From: Schistosoma mansoni
Taxonomy: Eukaryota; Platyhelminthes; Trematoda; Strigeidida; Schistosomatidae
NCBI RefSeq assembly: GCF_000237925.1
Contig: NW_017386031.1
Coordinates: forward strand, 682,001-746,000
Length of the DNA: 64,000 bases
Direction of reading: 5' to 3'
Position 1 is the first letter of the stretch, and each line of letters opens with the position of its first letter. Position numbers and translations under genes: made by a program. Below the pieces are notes generated by a model. That model had not been told where the DNA came from and did not search any database. It saw nothing but the letters and a program-made list of their open reading frames with translations. This document shows positions 21,281-33,800 of the stretch, piece by piece.

Positions 21281-21433
21281 ACCTCTTTCTCTCGATCCAG
21301 ATTGAAACTAAGGCATATTATAATAATTGCCGCGAACTGTATAATAAAAGCACCAGTAACATTAGCTGCAATAATCGGAGATGTTACTGAAGCTTCGGTT
21401 GTTCAGTGGTATGAGTATTGCAGAGATATATGA
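21281..21433 (+). pseudogene. Merlin-type DNA transposase remnant (N-terminal part)
   Basis: An open stretch encodes TSFSRSRLKLRHIIIIAANC, and later GDVTEASVVQWYEYCRDI before a TGA. The RSRL...I and TxxxVVxWYxxCRDI pattern fits the N-terminal region of Merlin (IS1016-like) transposases, a superfamily first described partly from schistosomes. The DDE catalytic core is not visible and no terminal inverted repeats were found by eye. It sits between two RTE-a fragments. Identification by motif only. Confidence 0.5.
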
Positions 21434-21769
21434 GTAATAAAATTGACAAACTTACACAACATGAGTATACACAAATAATATTGAAGCTATGTGTTAGAGG
21501 TTGAAAGAGTATTTGCAACCTTATCATGGCTCCAGAGATCGAGTATTATTGAGCCATATGGATAAGTTCCTCTACCTTATGTATTACGATTTTTGAACCT
21601 TTTTCTAACCTTGATAAGTTTTTCGATCATATAAAAGAAGTGTATCCACTTTAATTTTTTAGTTTTGTATAATATATTTTTACTGTATGCTGATTGTTAA
21701 CTGATTGGCTAACATTTCTCAAGGTCACTTAAGATTCGTTCAAAGGTCATCCATAAATTATAGTCTCGC

Positions 21770-22262
21770 CGTTTGATGATTTCCTCAATGTATATCCTGT
21801 CCACTGCCAGCGTCTTTTCCTAATTTCCTATTCATTTGGAAGTTGGTTTATTCTCTCACACAATAGGTTGTTGCTGATGGTATCCATTCAACGGGTATTA
21901 AGTATCTTGTGTAGACAATTGTTCACAAGTACATGTACTTATTTGATGATAGTTGTAGTAGTTTTTCAAGATTCAGCTCCATACAATAGAACTGTCTTGA
22001 CGTTTATGTTGAAGATTCTCACTTTGATATTGGTTGACAGTTGTTTTGAGTCCCATATGTTCCTCAACTGTAAGAATGCTGTACTTGCTTTCCCAATCTT
22101 TGCCCTTATGTCTGCAACAGATCCTCTTTGTTCATCGATGATACTGCTTAGGTACGTGAATGTTTCCACATCTTCCAGAGTTTCTCCGTCACATGTAATT
22201 AAGTTGGTGTTCTGTGTTGAATTTCAGGATCTTGGTTTTCGCCTTGTGTATGTTGAGGCGTA
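21770..22262 (-). mobile_element. RTE-a fragment
   Basis: Minus strand encodes METFTYLSSIIDEQRGSVAD then IRAKIGKASTAFLQLRNIWD and [18 protein letters not shown], a segment collinear with the intact copy at 47.9 kb. Interrupted by frameshifts. Confidence 0.75.
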
Positions 22263-22854
22263 TTAATGCAGTGGCTGGTGCTACATTATTTGTCTTCATC
22301 TGTATTTGTTCGTGTGTTGAGAGAAGAAGGCTACATCATCTGTGTACATTGTCTTATTTTCGACTTGTCTACTGATCCATTCGTGACTGTTGCCATTCAT
22401 ATTGGACAGACCTGGAAATCCCTAGTTTGTTTATTACTTCATTACTCTCCATTCCACTTTTCACAAATGATTAGTTCACACATAGAACTCTTCTCAGAAT
22501 AGAAAGCCAACTTTTATCAAAGTATATTCATGAACGCCTATTCAATTGGATTTCGTTAATAGGTGTTCTGGATGTTGTTCTGAGGTAAGAATGTTCATAG
22601 AAGACAGTACTACCTTTAAACATTTACAACAGAACTAGTTTGATCTGTTATGATTTCAGTAGTAAAGTTGAAATGATTAGACTAAACCAGTAAGTCAATC
22701 AATTAGCTATACTCCTTTGTTGTTCCATACATTAACAAATGCTGATGATACAAAGTTGACTTTCATCAATTTATGCAATGGAATCGACAGTGTAAAATAC
22801 AATAATATCAAATAATGGTCGACAATACTATAATGTAAAAACAGTTCACACAGT

Positions 22855-23085
22855 GGTATGTGCTACTGATGTCCACTGATATAAGTAGTATGTATCGTCA
22901 ATCGAAAGTGGAATGCCTGACGACATCGAAGAGAAAAGAATGAGAATAGAGAGTGATTAGTGTGGAAGCCAAGGAACAATCAAGTCTAAGACAATTGATT
23001 GACATTTTGCAAATGATCAATTTACTGTATAGTTCCCAGATTTTACCAAGATATTCTGTAATATTTTGATATACATTGTGATCGA
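22855..23085 (+). mobile_element. L-family solo LTR, decayed
   Basis: Shares order and patches with the LTRs at 43.1 and 43.8 kb (gtggtatgtgctactgatgt; gacaattgattgacattttg). Highly diverged, with no partner LTR nearby. Confidence 0.45.
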
Positions 23086-23890
23086 TTCTGAGCCATGTCA
23101 CCTAGAGTTTCCAACCATTGGTTACGATAGTCACACGGACCCCTACCAAGTAGTCTACATCTAGCAGTATGACTCAGACTAGAAGATATAGATTTCAAGC
23201 ACTGATGCCACGTTTGGGTTCGGTCACCGCTAACTTTCTTTCAACCATCCCCAATACTAGTCAGCATAGCGCGTCGTGGTAATCGGTGTTCAGGCATACG
23301 TAAGACGTGGCCCAACCATCTTAGTTGATGAAGATTCATCACCTCATCAACTGATTTACCATCATTCCCTAATACCCTGCATCTAACTGCACTATTACTT
23401 ACCTGGTGATCCCAGCAGATGCGAGCAATATTTCTAAGACATCTGTGGTCAAATACTAGTAACCTACGAGTATCTTCTACTCTTAATGGCCATGTTTCAC
23501 AGCCGTAAAGTAAAACAGAGCGAATTGCTGCGCAATATAGTCGTCCCTTAATTGATAGACGGATATCTCATCTTCGCCATAGGTGACGCAAGTTGGCAAA
23601 AGCCAAACGAGCTTTTTGAATCCGTGCTGAGATTTCGTCAGACACCAACCCATTAGGGCTGATCAGACTTCCAAGATAAGTGAAGTTGTCCACGCGTTCG
23701 ACTACTTCACTCCCTATCCTTAGTTCAGGTGTTGACGCTGACCATTCTAGGAGTAACAATTTACATTTGGATGGGGAGAAACGCATCCCAAACATCCTGG
23801 AATCATTATTCAGTTCTAACAGAAGACTCTACATTTTGTCAGTGTCTTCACCAGACAGGACTATGTCCTGTCGTCAAAATGAATCAAATG
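23085..23890 (-). mobile_element. RTE-b fragment with RT-C-terminal coding sequence
   Basis: The minus strand encodes MRFSPSKCKLLLLEWSASTP and VDNFTYLGSLISPNGLVSDE, then a connector with YCAAIRSVLLYGCETWPLRV-like sequence and the same [11 protein letters not shown] tail as other copies. This is the thumb/connector region after the RT active site of RTE-type elements. Frame breaks occur near 23570. Confidence 0.8.
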
Positions 23891-23964
23891 AGATCAGATC
23901 ACAGATTTATAGTCTATAATGTATGTATCTTACATATTTATTAATAGAAAAAACGTTATGAATC

Positions 23965-24180
23965 ATTATAAGCAAAGATGGATAGTGGCTAGCAGTGAAA
24001 TCCAGTTTGACGCGCGTCTCGTCTTATTTGCGACTCGTCATCTGGATGTACCTACATCTCAGACTTGTTGATGTTCACTCTAGGACTCGAACCCAGTCTC
24101 ATTCGCTTCAAATGCCATCACGTTATCCACTTAATGGGAAGATTCAAACAAATAATACTGAGTGAAGTTATGAATCATTC
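23965..24180 (-). mobile_element. H1 SINE (Smα-like)
   Basis: Minus-strand copy. The 3' terminal gccactatccatctttgctt is the family end. The tRNA-like region carries B box GGTTCGAGTCC. The hammerhead segment has GAGAC in place of GAAAC, and the stem I strand reads CCAGATGACGAG, so it is inactive by sequence. Confidence 0.75.
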
Positions 24181-24338
24181 TAAACAAACAAAAACCCTAT
24201 TCAATTACAATATATATATCATTTATTACTTGATTTGTACAATCTTCATTATATAATAGTTGTAATTATTGTTGACAATTCATAATATCAGAAGAGGGGG
24301 GTTCTTGTGTGTGAATATGATAGTCATCTGAATAGTTG

Positions 24339-24447
24339 AGATCATGAATCAATGGAAGCGAAGACCGCCATGGAAAACCATCCAGTGCTTCCAAGGTTTC
24401 CATGGTACTCTAGCTAGCTAGCTTCAATTGATTCATGATCTCAACTA
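24339..24447. repeat. Fold-back element made of two H2 3' ends
   Basis: The left end atagttgagatcatgaatca is the exact reverse complement of the right end (tgattcatgatctcaactat). Inner sequence (ccatggaaaacc ... ggtttccatgg) pairs as well. The result is a ~105-bp near-palindrome. It may lie in the 3' UTR of JPH, 330 bp beyond its stop codon. Confidence 0.75.
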
Positions 24448-24649
24448 TATAAAATCCCGAATATATTCAAACTACAAGGTTGAATTGAGCAAGATCCAAT
24501 AAAAAGCAAAACTATTCATTTGGAATATTATTGTTTTTTCTTTTAGTTTTCTACAAATTGATGATCATAACTATTGGATCCATTCTGTCTCTCCTAGTCG
24601 ATGGTATGTATATATGTATGGTAATAGGTTCACTGCCCAATACAGGATT

Positions 24650-24728
24650 GGATGAAGAATACTGGTGTGCAGCCTATGCTCCTCCATGAGGAGGTAACAG
24701 GCGTAATGTATGTATGTATGGTAACAGG
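24650..24728 (+). mobile_element. RTE-a 3'-terminal fragment
   Basis: Short 3' end: cctatgctcctccatgagga then ggtaacaggcgtaatgtatg. It ends within ~50 bp of the JPH stop codon, so the JPH 3' UTR may contain it in antisense. Confidence 0.65.
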
Positions 24729-24774
24729 TTGACATTCTAAAATTTTATACACCGGAAGAATGTTTCAATGTTTA

Positions 24775-24864
24775 TCAACTGTAAATGATGATGTAAAAGA
24801 AACAAGCCAAAATACAATTGATCAATATAAATGTTAATATAGACAAATTGACTCGGCACCAATC
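24775..24864 (-). CDS. JPH: JPH exon 10 (terminal, membrane anchor)
   Basis: Encodes [20 protein letters not shown] then CFFYIIIYS and TGA: a ~22-residue hydrophobic helix at the very C-terminus, as in all junctophilins. Acceptor ttgttgttttgtag; phase 0 matches exon 9. Found from splice signals, since the ORF is too short to stand out. Confidence 0.85.
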   Translation of the reverse strand, partial: DWCRVNLSILTFILINCILACFFYIIIYS

Positions 24865-27800
24865 CTACAAAACAACAATAAGAAGAAGAACACTGATAAA
24901 GAAAATTATGAATAAAGTTTTTGATTGTTTAAATTTATCAGTTACATAATAATTGAATGTTGAACAAATTGGTTACCAAGGTATATTTGTTAACTTAGTG
25001 GTATATACCCAGTCCCCAAATGTCGTGGGACGGTCGAGGGTGGGGAGAGTCCGCTCTCCTTCTCATGTGGCCACGCGTATATAGCCTCTGCCAGGGAAGT
25101 CCTACTCACTGCCTTCTCGTGGCAGAATTGTTATTTACAAAATTGAGAGGACGAAAAGCGAATGTCCAGTGCTTTGACCGGGTTAGTGGACACGGAAAGT
25201 CCACCTAGGGGAGTTGGAAAACCCATAAACAACATAAATCATTTAAAGACGGTTCAGTGGTCGAAAGATTAGGACCTCGTCCCAAAACCTGAAGATTATA
25301 GGGTTTGATTCCCAGTGAGTTTGTGAATACACATGTAAACCACTGATCTAGCATCTAGTGGCATACATTTCTAACTTCAACTAGTTTACGATATTGCAAA
25401 ACTACTCATGAATGAGATGGATGAGTAACTACCTCATACCCAACAGGGTTGAATTCCACCGAAGACAATGAAAGATGATTGTACAATACTGCAAACTAAT
25501 CTCAGTTAGACAACATAAATCATTTAAAGACGGCTCAGTGATCGCAATATTAGGACCTCGTCACAACACCTGAAGATTATAGGGTTCGATTCCTAGTGAG
25601 GTTATGAATACGTCCTATTGACGAAACTCATACCAATACAGAACAGTCAGCTACAACTTAGGATCAGGCAAATATATTCATCGGTCCAAGTTTCCATACC
25701 TCGTTAGCACAACAAGATGAACACCGAATTCATAGAAGTAGTTAATTTAGTGGTGGTAAGATATAAAAGATAGGTTGTACATAAGAATATAGTATAGGAG
25801 GGAGGAAAGATATGAAGCAATTTTAATCTCAAGATTTAAGTGAAGATAAAGAGTGTCTACTCCTACACCATTGTGATCGATTCTGAGCTATGTCACACAG
25901 AGTCTCCAATCCTTGGTTACGATAGTCCCGCGGACTCCAACCAAGTAGTCTACCTCTACCAAAATGGCTCAGACTAAAGGTTAGTGTCTTCAAGCACTGA
26001 TGCCATGTTTTGGTTTGGCCGCCCCTAGCAGAAAAGACGTCCAGTGCCTTCCAATTTTCAACGGATATCAAACTTTGATCAGTTCATGATCACCAGTGAA
26101 AGCAAATAGTTGGGGGGGTGAGAATAACAACTTACAAAGAAATCCACGAGTTGTATAACTATTTCACCTTGACGTTTTCTATCTAATATATTCTCATATT
26201 TTCTTTTATGCTCCTCTTCTAATTTTAATAAATCATTTGGAGATAAAGTAGAACTTTGTTTTGTAACATCTGGAACACTTCCTCGTTTAATACTCTATGA
26301 CAAAAAAGAAACGAAAATAATCAAGAATTGAATGGAATGAGTATATGTCAGTAATCAATTTTCATAGTTTGGTAGACTGGTAAGTCCTGGGTTCGATTCT
26401 TCCAAGGCGGGATCGTGGATGCGCACTGCCACTGAAGAGTCCCAGAATAGGATGAAACGGCCGTACAGTGCTTCCAGGTTTTCCATGGTGGTCTAGCTCC
26501 AATTGATTCATGATTTCAACTATGAAAAAATTTTCAATTACTGATCAGTTCTGTTTTACAAGTGATTCATCATTGAGTATTGACTATTGTTATATGTATC
26601 AAGTTCTTCTTAGAGCTGATCGAGTTCTATTGAACAAGTTGCAATGTGGGAGACTGACCAGTTGCAGTCCTAAACATCAATGGGAAGATTCAAACAAGTA
26701 ATACTAAGTGGATTTAAACTTTACCCCATTGCACAAGCATGTGGCTAGCAGGACTCAGTAGCTGAGTTGATAACGTGATGGCGTTTGAAGCGAAAGGTAC
26801 TGGGTTCGAGTCCCAGAGTGAACGTCAACAAGTTTGAGATGTGGCAGGTACATCCAGCTGTCAAGTCCCTAATAGGACGAAATGCGTATCGAACTGGATT
26901 TCACTGCTAGCCACTATCCATCTTTGCTTACAATGTGAATACTAGTCTAATGAATTAATAAGGTATTCGATATGTTGATGTATGAGGTGGTTAGTGATAG
27001 TCGATAGGAAACTCTCGTCCAAGACTTCGTGTTAGCTGTTATTCTCCATTAGGGCTTACCTACAATATTGAGAGAACTGATGAATGAATTTAAATTCATG
27101 TCATCTAGATTTATATTCGCCAGCGTTGAAGGACTAGAAAAATATAACACTGATCACTAACCAGTAGTCAAATCACTGTAAATATTTCAGTCCTACAAGA
27201 GGTCATCCATTCCTCGACTGGCTCAGTATTAGTGTTCCGGACTGTAAAGCTGGGTGATACGGTATCGAATCTACTGAGAAACATCTGTTCTCTTAAGATT
27301 ACTGATACATTTTACTAACGACTGTCAGTTATCAAAGCTCCTAAATTCAGGGTTTCCAGTCAACTACCTCCAATCATCTAGCAGTTACGAATCCTATGCA
27401 TAGTTCAAAGCATAAATCCTCCTATGATTATTATGTTGCGGTGTACTCCTTAATCATATACTCATCACTAGTCTTTGGTTTTGCACTTCCCACCTTTCCT
27501 CTTGTGTTCTCATTGTCGTGTACATTAAGTCTGGAATTATTAGAAGCGGTTAGGAAATCGAATCGAGGGTTCCTACAGCAAGACTTATCAGATACGTATA
27601 AAGGATATAACTATAAAGATCAGAATGTATATATATGCGTTTGATTTCTTCCTGTTGTGATTGCTTGTGCTTCTGGCTGCTTACAAAATATACCTTCCCC
27701 ACTTCCAACTTGGACTTCTCACTCTAGTTAGCGGGTCTGGGATGCACCAGAATAGATAGCTTATTGATCTCTGGTCATAAGTCTTTATTCCGTTCGCAGA

Positions 27801-30800
27801 CTAAATGAACTCGTAACCGCTTCAGATATAACAGATTGATATAATGGATATACATGAAAGCTTTTAATAGCAAGGGATTAAAATGATGAAGAGAAGTAGC
27901 TCTGACCTATTTTAGGAAGACAGACTGAAACACATCAACATACTTTCATTGTAGATTATGAAGTGGTCTTACATTGATTTATCGTATACTGAAGGATGAT
28001 TTATGTCTGGAGTTTCCTTCGTCATATCGAGCTATGAATTACGGAACTTCTCTATTAGATTAGATGATGTCAAGTACTTGTTGTCGATACGTTTAAAACA
28101 AGACTATATCTTCATAGTAGGTTACTTGACCTCTTATCTTTCCGTCAAAAAACTGAAGATCATGTTCTTTAAATCTACCAACTGATATATCTATACTACT
28201 GTAAGGTAAGATAATAGGCAGCAGGAATGTGTGTTTATCGTGAGAAGTTACATAATATTTACCTATTACATGTGCATAGTCTTCAATCTTCTAATTGCAT
28301 CTTTCAGTGTATTCTTCAATCTGACCAGTCTTCTCGTCTAGTCTCCAAGTATTATGCTAACACTGCATCTCCAACTCATTGAAACTCTTCATTCCATCGG
28401 GCAATTGTAACAACATTCTCTTATAAATCACTTATAAATAATCTTATGATTGGCATCCGGGAGGCAAAACCCGACTTACACATCCTCGTCGTGCCGCCTG
28501 GATCATGAGACTGTTTCCATGTACTTTTGATTGCTTAATTATCATTCGATGACCCATACTTCACCCCCATATATATATGCACGCAAATCCTATTATCAGC
28601 TTTTGTTTTGTTTTGCTGTGCCCTTATTAAATTTAGCTATAAATTGCCTATGTAATTGCTTGCTACTCTCTTGCTGTCTACTCGCTTGCTGATATTCGCT
28701 CAGGTGCTGGCAGCTTTCTAGCCTAAGTTATTTGACAATAAACTATAGTTGTTGCTTCTCTTTGCCTTCTGATTTTATTTACCGTTAAGATTGGATTTAT
28801 AACGGTTATTAAGATGAACGATTAACGAAGCACGGCACTACAGTACTAACATGAGCGGTAACACGGATGATGGAAATCGGCCTAATCAACCACTCTACCT
28901 ATACCCTACAAATGATTACGAAAGCTACAAAGAATCATTGCATAATTATTATTGGCTCAAAAAAATGAAAAAATGAGTCCGCCCAAATAATAAAAGAAAG
29001 AATGAATGATGTAATGATTCTACGTAAGCAATGCAAAAACAGCCATTGAGCCTCGGTAGTTGTACAGTGCTTCGGTGTAGTATTCGATGATTGACATCCA
29101 CTAAACTATTCCAAGACGGTTTACTTTTATATAATTTATATTATAAGAAAACAAAACAGTAAGCAGAGATGGATAGTGGCTAGCAGCGGAACCCAGTTCG
29201 ACGCGTGTTTTGTCCTATTTGGGACTCGTCAGCTGGATGTACCTGCATCTCAGTCTTGTTGATGTTCACTCTAGGACTCGAACCCAGTACCATTCACGTC
29301 AAACACCATCACGTTATCCACTTAGTTACTGAGTCCTGCTAGCCACTTCTTTGGGCAACGGGGTAAAGTGTTTAAATTCACTTGGTATTGTTTGTTTGAA
29401 TCTTCCCATTGATGTTTAGTACTGCAATTGATCAGTCTGTTATTGGCATATGTGTATACTGTGTGTATTGCCTCGATAAAGCCTTAATTCACAAGCATTG
29501 TAAGCAATGATGGATAGTGGCTATCAGTGGAATCAAGGATGCGCGTTTTGTCCTATTTGGGAATCGTCAACTGGATGTGCCTGCCACATCTCAGACTTGT
29601 TGATGTTCACTCTAGGACTCGAATCCAGTACTTTTCATGTCATATACCATCACGTTATCCACTTAGCTACTAAGTCCTGATAGCCACCTGCTTGTTCAAT
29701 GGAATGAAGTTATATTCACTTGATGTTGGCTACTTGTATCTTTCCATTGTTATTCCATCTTTGCCTATAAAGCTTATGACTTCAAGGAATATCGAGGTAG
29801 TCTACATAGGATACACATATGCCAACAAGAGACTGATCAATTGCAATCCTAAATAACAACAACAGTCCATTCATTACTTACTTGTGATAAATCAATACTT
29901 GATTCTTTATAATATATTGGTAATGGTGTTAATTGATCTTGTGGATCTTCAATCATTACATTAGATACAACTAATGGTGATTGATTCATTCTTGAATAAG
30001 GATACTTGTGTAATGTATTTGTAATAGTAGACATTGTATTATTATTATTAGTAGTAGTTGAAAGTGATATAGGTAATGTAGTTGTTGTTATTGTTGTTTG
30101 TTTCAAAGAATCCAATTTAGTTGCCATAGTTACTAAATTCTGTTGTGATATATTAGGAAATGGGAATGATTTATTACTGGGGGAATAAGCATGAGCTCTT
30201 TTACGTATACCATTATCTGTATAATAAATAACTGAGGTATTATCAGAAGATTGGTCATAGTTACTATTACTGTCGGTAACTTGATGATTCGATAAATGTG
30301 GAATAGTTAATGGGTTATTTTGAGGATTCCAATTAGATGATTGATTATATTCAGTATCTAATGTATTGTTACTAGGCTAGATTTGGTTTCCATTTAAAAA
30401 AAAACAAAAAAAATGAAATTATTGTCGATAAAATCAATAAACTAAGAGTTTAATCAAGTACTTGACCAATTCGTCGGATATTTAGGGGGAAAATCAACAA
30501 TTTAGCAAGATTTGAAACACAGAGCGACATAAAGGGGAAATTTCCGCTTTATTTCCCCCAGACAGACTTAAATGCAGACATTTCGGCGCATTTCCGCATT
30601 ATTTCCCCCCTTATTTTCCAATGCATTTTTCCCTTTATTTCTCCTTTGTTCGCCTTTATTTCCCATTTATTGGTTGTTTGGGGGTGAAATCAATATTCGG
30701 CCAAAAATCTTTTATTTGTTGTATACTTTGTATTTTAACTTGTTAGAGACTTGTCAGACAGTCCAACTGTACGGAGCTGAAACGTGGAGAACTACTACAA

Positions 30801-33800
30801 CCATCGTTAAGAAGGTACAAGTATTTATAAACAGTTGTCTACGCAAAATACTCAACATTCACTGGCAGGATACTATTAGCAACAGCGTTTTATGGAAGAG
30901 GACAAACCAGCTTCCAGCTGAAGAGAATATTAGGAAAAGATGTTGGAAGTGGATCGGATATATATATTACAGAAATCACCAAACTGCATCACGAGACAAG
31001 CCCTAACATGGAATCGTGAAGGGAAGGGGAAAAGAGGAAGGCCAAAGAACACATTACGTCGGGAAATAGAAGCAGATATGAAAAGGATGAATGTTAACTG
31101 GAAAGAACCGGAAAGGATTGTCCAGGACGGGGTTGGATGGAGAATGCTGGTGTTCGGCCTATGCTCCTCCACGAGGGGTAACAGGCGTAAGTAAGTAAGT
31201 AAGAGACTTGTCAATTGAATGTTCACTTACCTCAATACCTATATATATACTGTTAGGATGGCTCGTTGGCAAACTCAAGAAGCCCAGAAAGAGCCGAAGA
31301 CATTCCGCCCAATCATCGCTAGAGGAACATTCTAGAATGTCAACGTGTAGCTCTCCTATTGTTTGAATAAGAATGACCCCCTATGTGCCTATTGGCTGTC
31401 CGAAATTATGATTTACTTTCAGTCGAAAACTATAAACATATGAGATTTTTGTACCATATTGAACACTGTGTTGGGAATAACATTCCTACTTACTAGACTT
31501 CTGTCTTCTCTTTTGCGACGTTGCGGGTTCGATTGTTCAAGTAGTCTAGTAGTACGTGACATAGCAAAAATCTAAACTGTAGATATAAGATACGTGCTAA
31601 GCATCAATGGGAAGATTCAAATAAACAATACCAAATGAATTTATTATTATTATTATTATGTAATGATTATAACCATAGTAAAGCCTTACCATAATTCCAT
31701 TTTCTTGTAATGTTGTCAAATTTGAATATTTACTTAAATCTAATGGTGGTTGTGTTAAAAATCCTGGTAATGTTCTACGTCGTACGACTCGTTTAGATGA
31801 TTCAACATTCTCTGAAGAACGTGGAAATGTTGCAATTTTCATATCACGATCCAATGGTTTGAAATAATCATGATCATCATCATATCGATCCATAGAACGA
31901 TTTGGCATAGTTACTATGTTTTCATGTACATTATGTAATTCAGTTAGCCTCTCCATGGAATGACGTTTTTCATTATATAATGAAGGTAATCGTTTTGGGG
32001 TAATTTTATAATGTCCAAAATAATCATCCATAACTGATGTATTTGACATTAGTTTATTCAATGGAATGGTTAATGGTTCTGATTGAGGTTTGAGTATGTT
32101 AACTAATAAAGAAAAATTGGAAAAAAAACAAAAAAAAGTGAGTTTATCACAAGGGGGGTTTTGTGAAGATTTTAGTAATTTTATATAGGTAAGATCATAA
32201 GTCGATTGAAACTAGACTACCATGGAAAATCTGGGAGCACTGGGCGGCCGTTTAGTTCTATTGTGGGACTCCTCAGCAGTGCGCATCCACGATCCCGCAC
32301 TCGCGAGATTCGAACCCAGGACCTACCAGTCTCGCGCGTGAGCGCTTAAAACCTAGACCACTGAGCCTGTGGGCATCTAACGGTGTTAATGTCTAACTTC
32401 AACCAATCCACGAAATTGAGCAACCATTCATCATTGTCTTCAGTGAGTTGATATCTTCCAACAGACCTGATTGAACTCTACTGGTTACTGCTTTTCACTA
32501 GAACTCCATGAAATACCTCATGGAGCCAGTCACTAGTGAGCATATGATCATTATTAGAAGGAGGTTTTGTGGATAGCATAGTAATTTTATGTAGTTGAGG
32601 TCATGAGTCAATTGAAGCTAGACCACCATGAAAAACCTGGAGGCATTCGACGGCCATTTCATCCTATTGTGGGACTCCTCAGCAGTGTGCATCCACGATG
32701 AAATGTGTTTTAAGTGAATAAATGGAGAAAGGTTAGAGCAAAAAATAATCGTATGGTTATCATATATTATAGAATATAATATTGATTGAATATCAAATAA
32801 TTGAACTCTATTATGATAGACATAGTATAATCGACAAACTGAATGCCTTGTTCACTTACATAGAGATGAACATAGATAAAAAGATATAGAGTTAAACCCG
32901 TTAGAACTAACTGATTTAACATTTGTGGACTTCTATGTAAAGTAGACATTGATGATATTGTCTAGAATAATAGTGAAACCTATACAATGAAACCAACGAA
33001 GTCAGAGAATACAACATTATCAAACAAAGACAATACTTTGTCAATGGCTACACTTATAGGCCTTTTCAGTTAATTTTAAATTAGGTATTTGATTCAGACT
33101 CCACCTGGAGCTACTGCCGGTCCCAAGCCCGGAGAAAGCAAGAGGTTTGGGTATGGCATTAGCGACCCCATTCCGTAGAAAACTACGATAAGCTGAAGTC
33201 AATCGTTAAGAAATACCCAACAAAGGACTTGACCATTCTGATGGGAGATCTAAATGCCAAGGTTGGAATGGACAACACTGGATATGAAGATATAATATTG
33301 AATATACTTATTGAACTGTGATACTGCCCAGCTGCCCAAACCGAACCAAGTGGTTTTCTTAGGGGACCGCACCCGGAGCCTTTAACCTAAAGATCTGATC
33401 CACAAGACAGTGGAGCATTGTGAGGAGATGCAGTTTCATGGTAGTCGGTGACCAACAATTGGTTCATTCACCATTTGTTCTCTCAGGATACTGGAGCCCA
33501 TGTGCACCATTGGTTTGGAATCAGAGTTTTCCAACTCCCTTAGATGGACTTTCCGTGTCCACCAACCCTGTTAAAGCACCAAACATTCGCTTTTCGTCCT
33601 CTCAATTTCATAAACAACAGTAATGCCACGAGAAGGCAGTGAGTAGGACTTCCCTGGTGGAGGCTGTATGCACGTGGACACGTGAGAGCATGTCGAGGGA
33701 GAGGACAGGCCCTAACCACTCTCGACCGTACCACGTCATATCCTCTATTTTTAATAGTTATATTTAACAATCATAAAAATAGAATAGAATAGGTCAGTAC

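Noticed and set aside
26750-26830. tRNA gene (A and B boxes present, also at ~30 other sites)
   Set aside because: Cloverleaf stems do not pair, and the sequence continues into SINE-specific parts. These are tRNA-derived SINE promoters.
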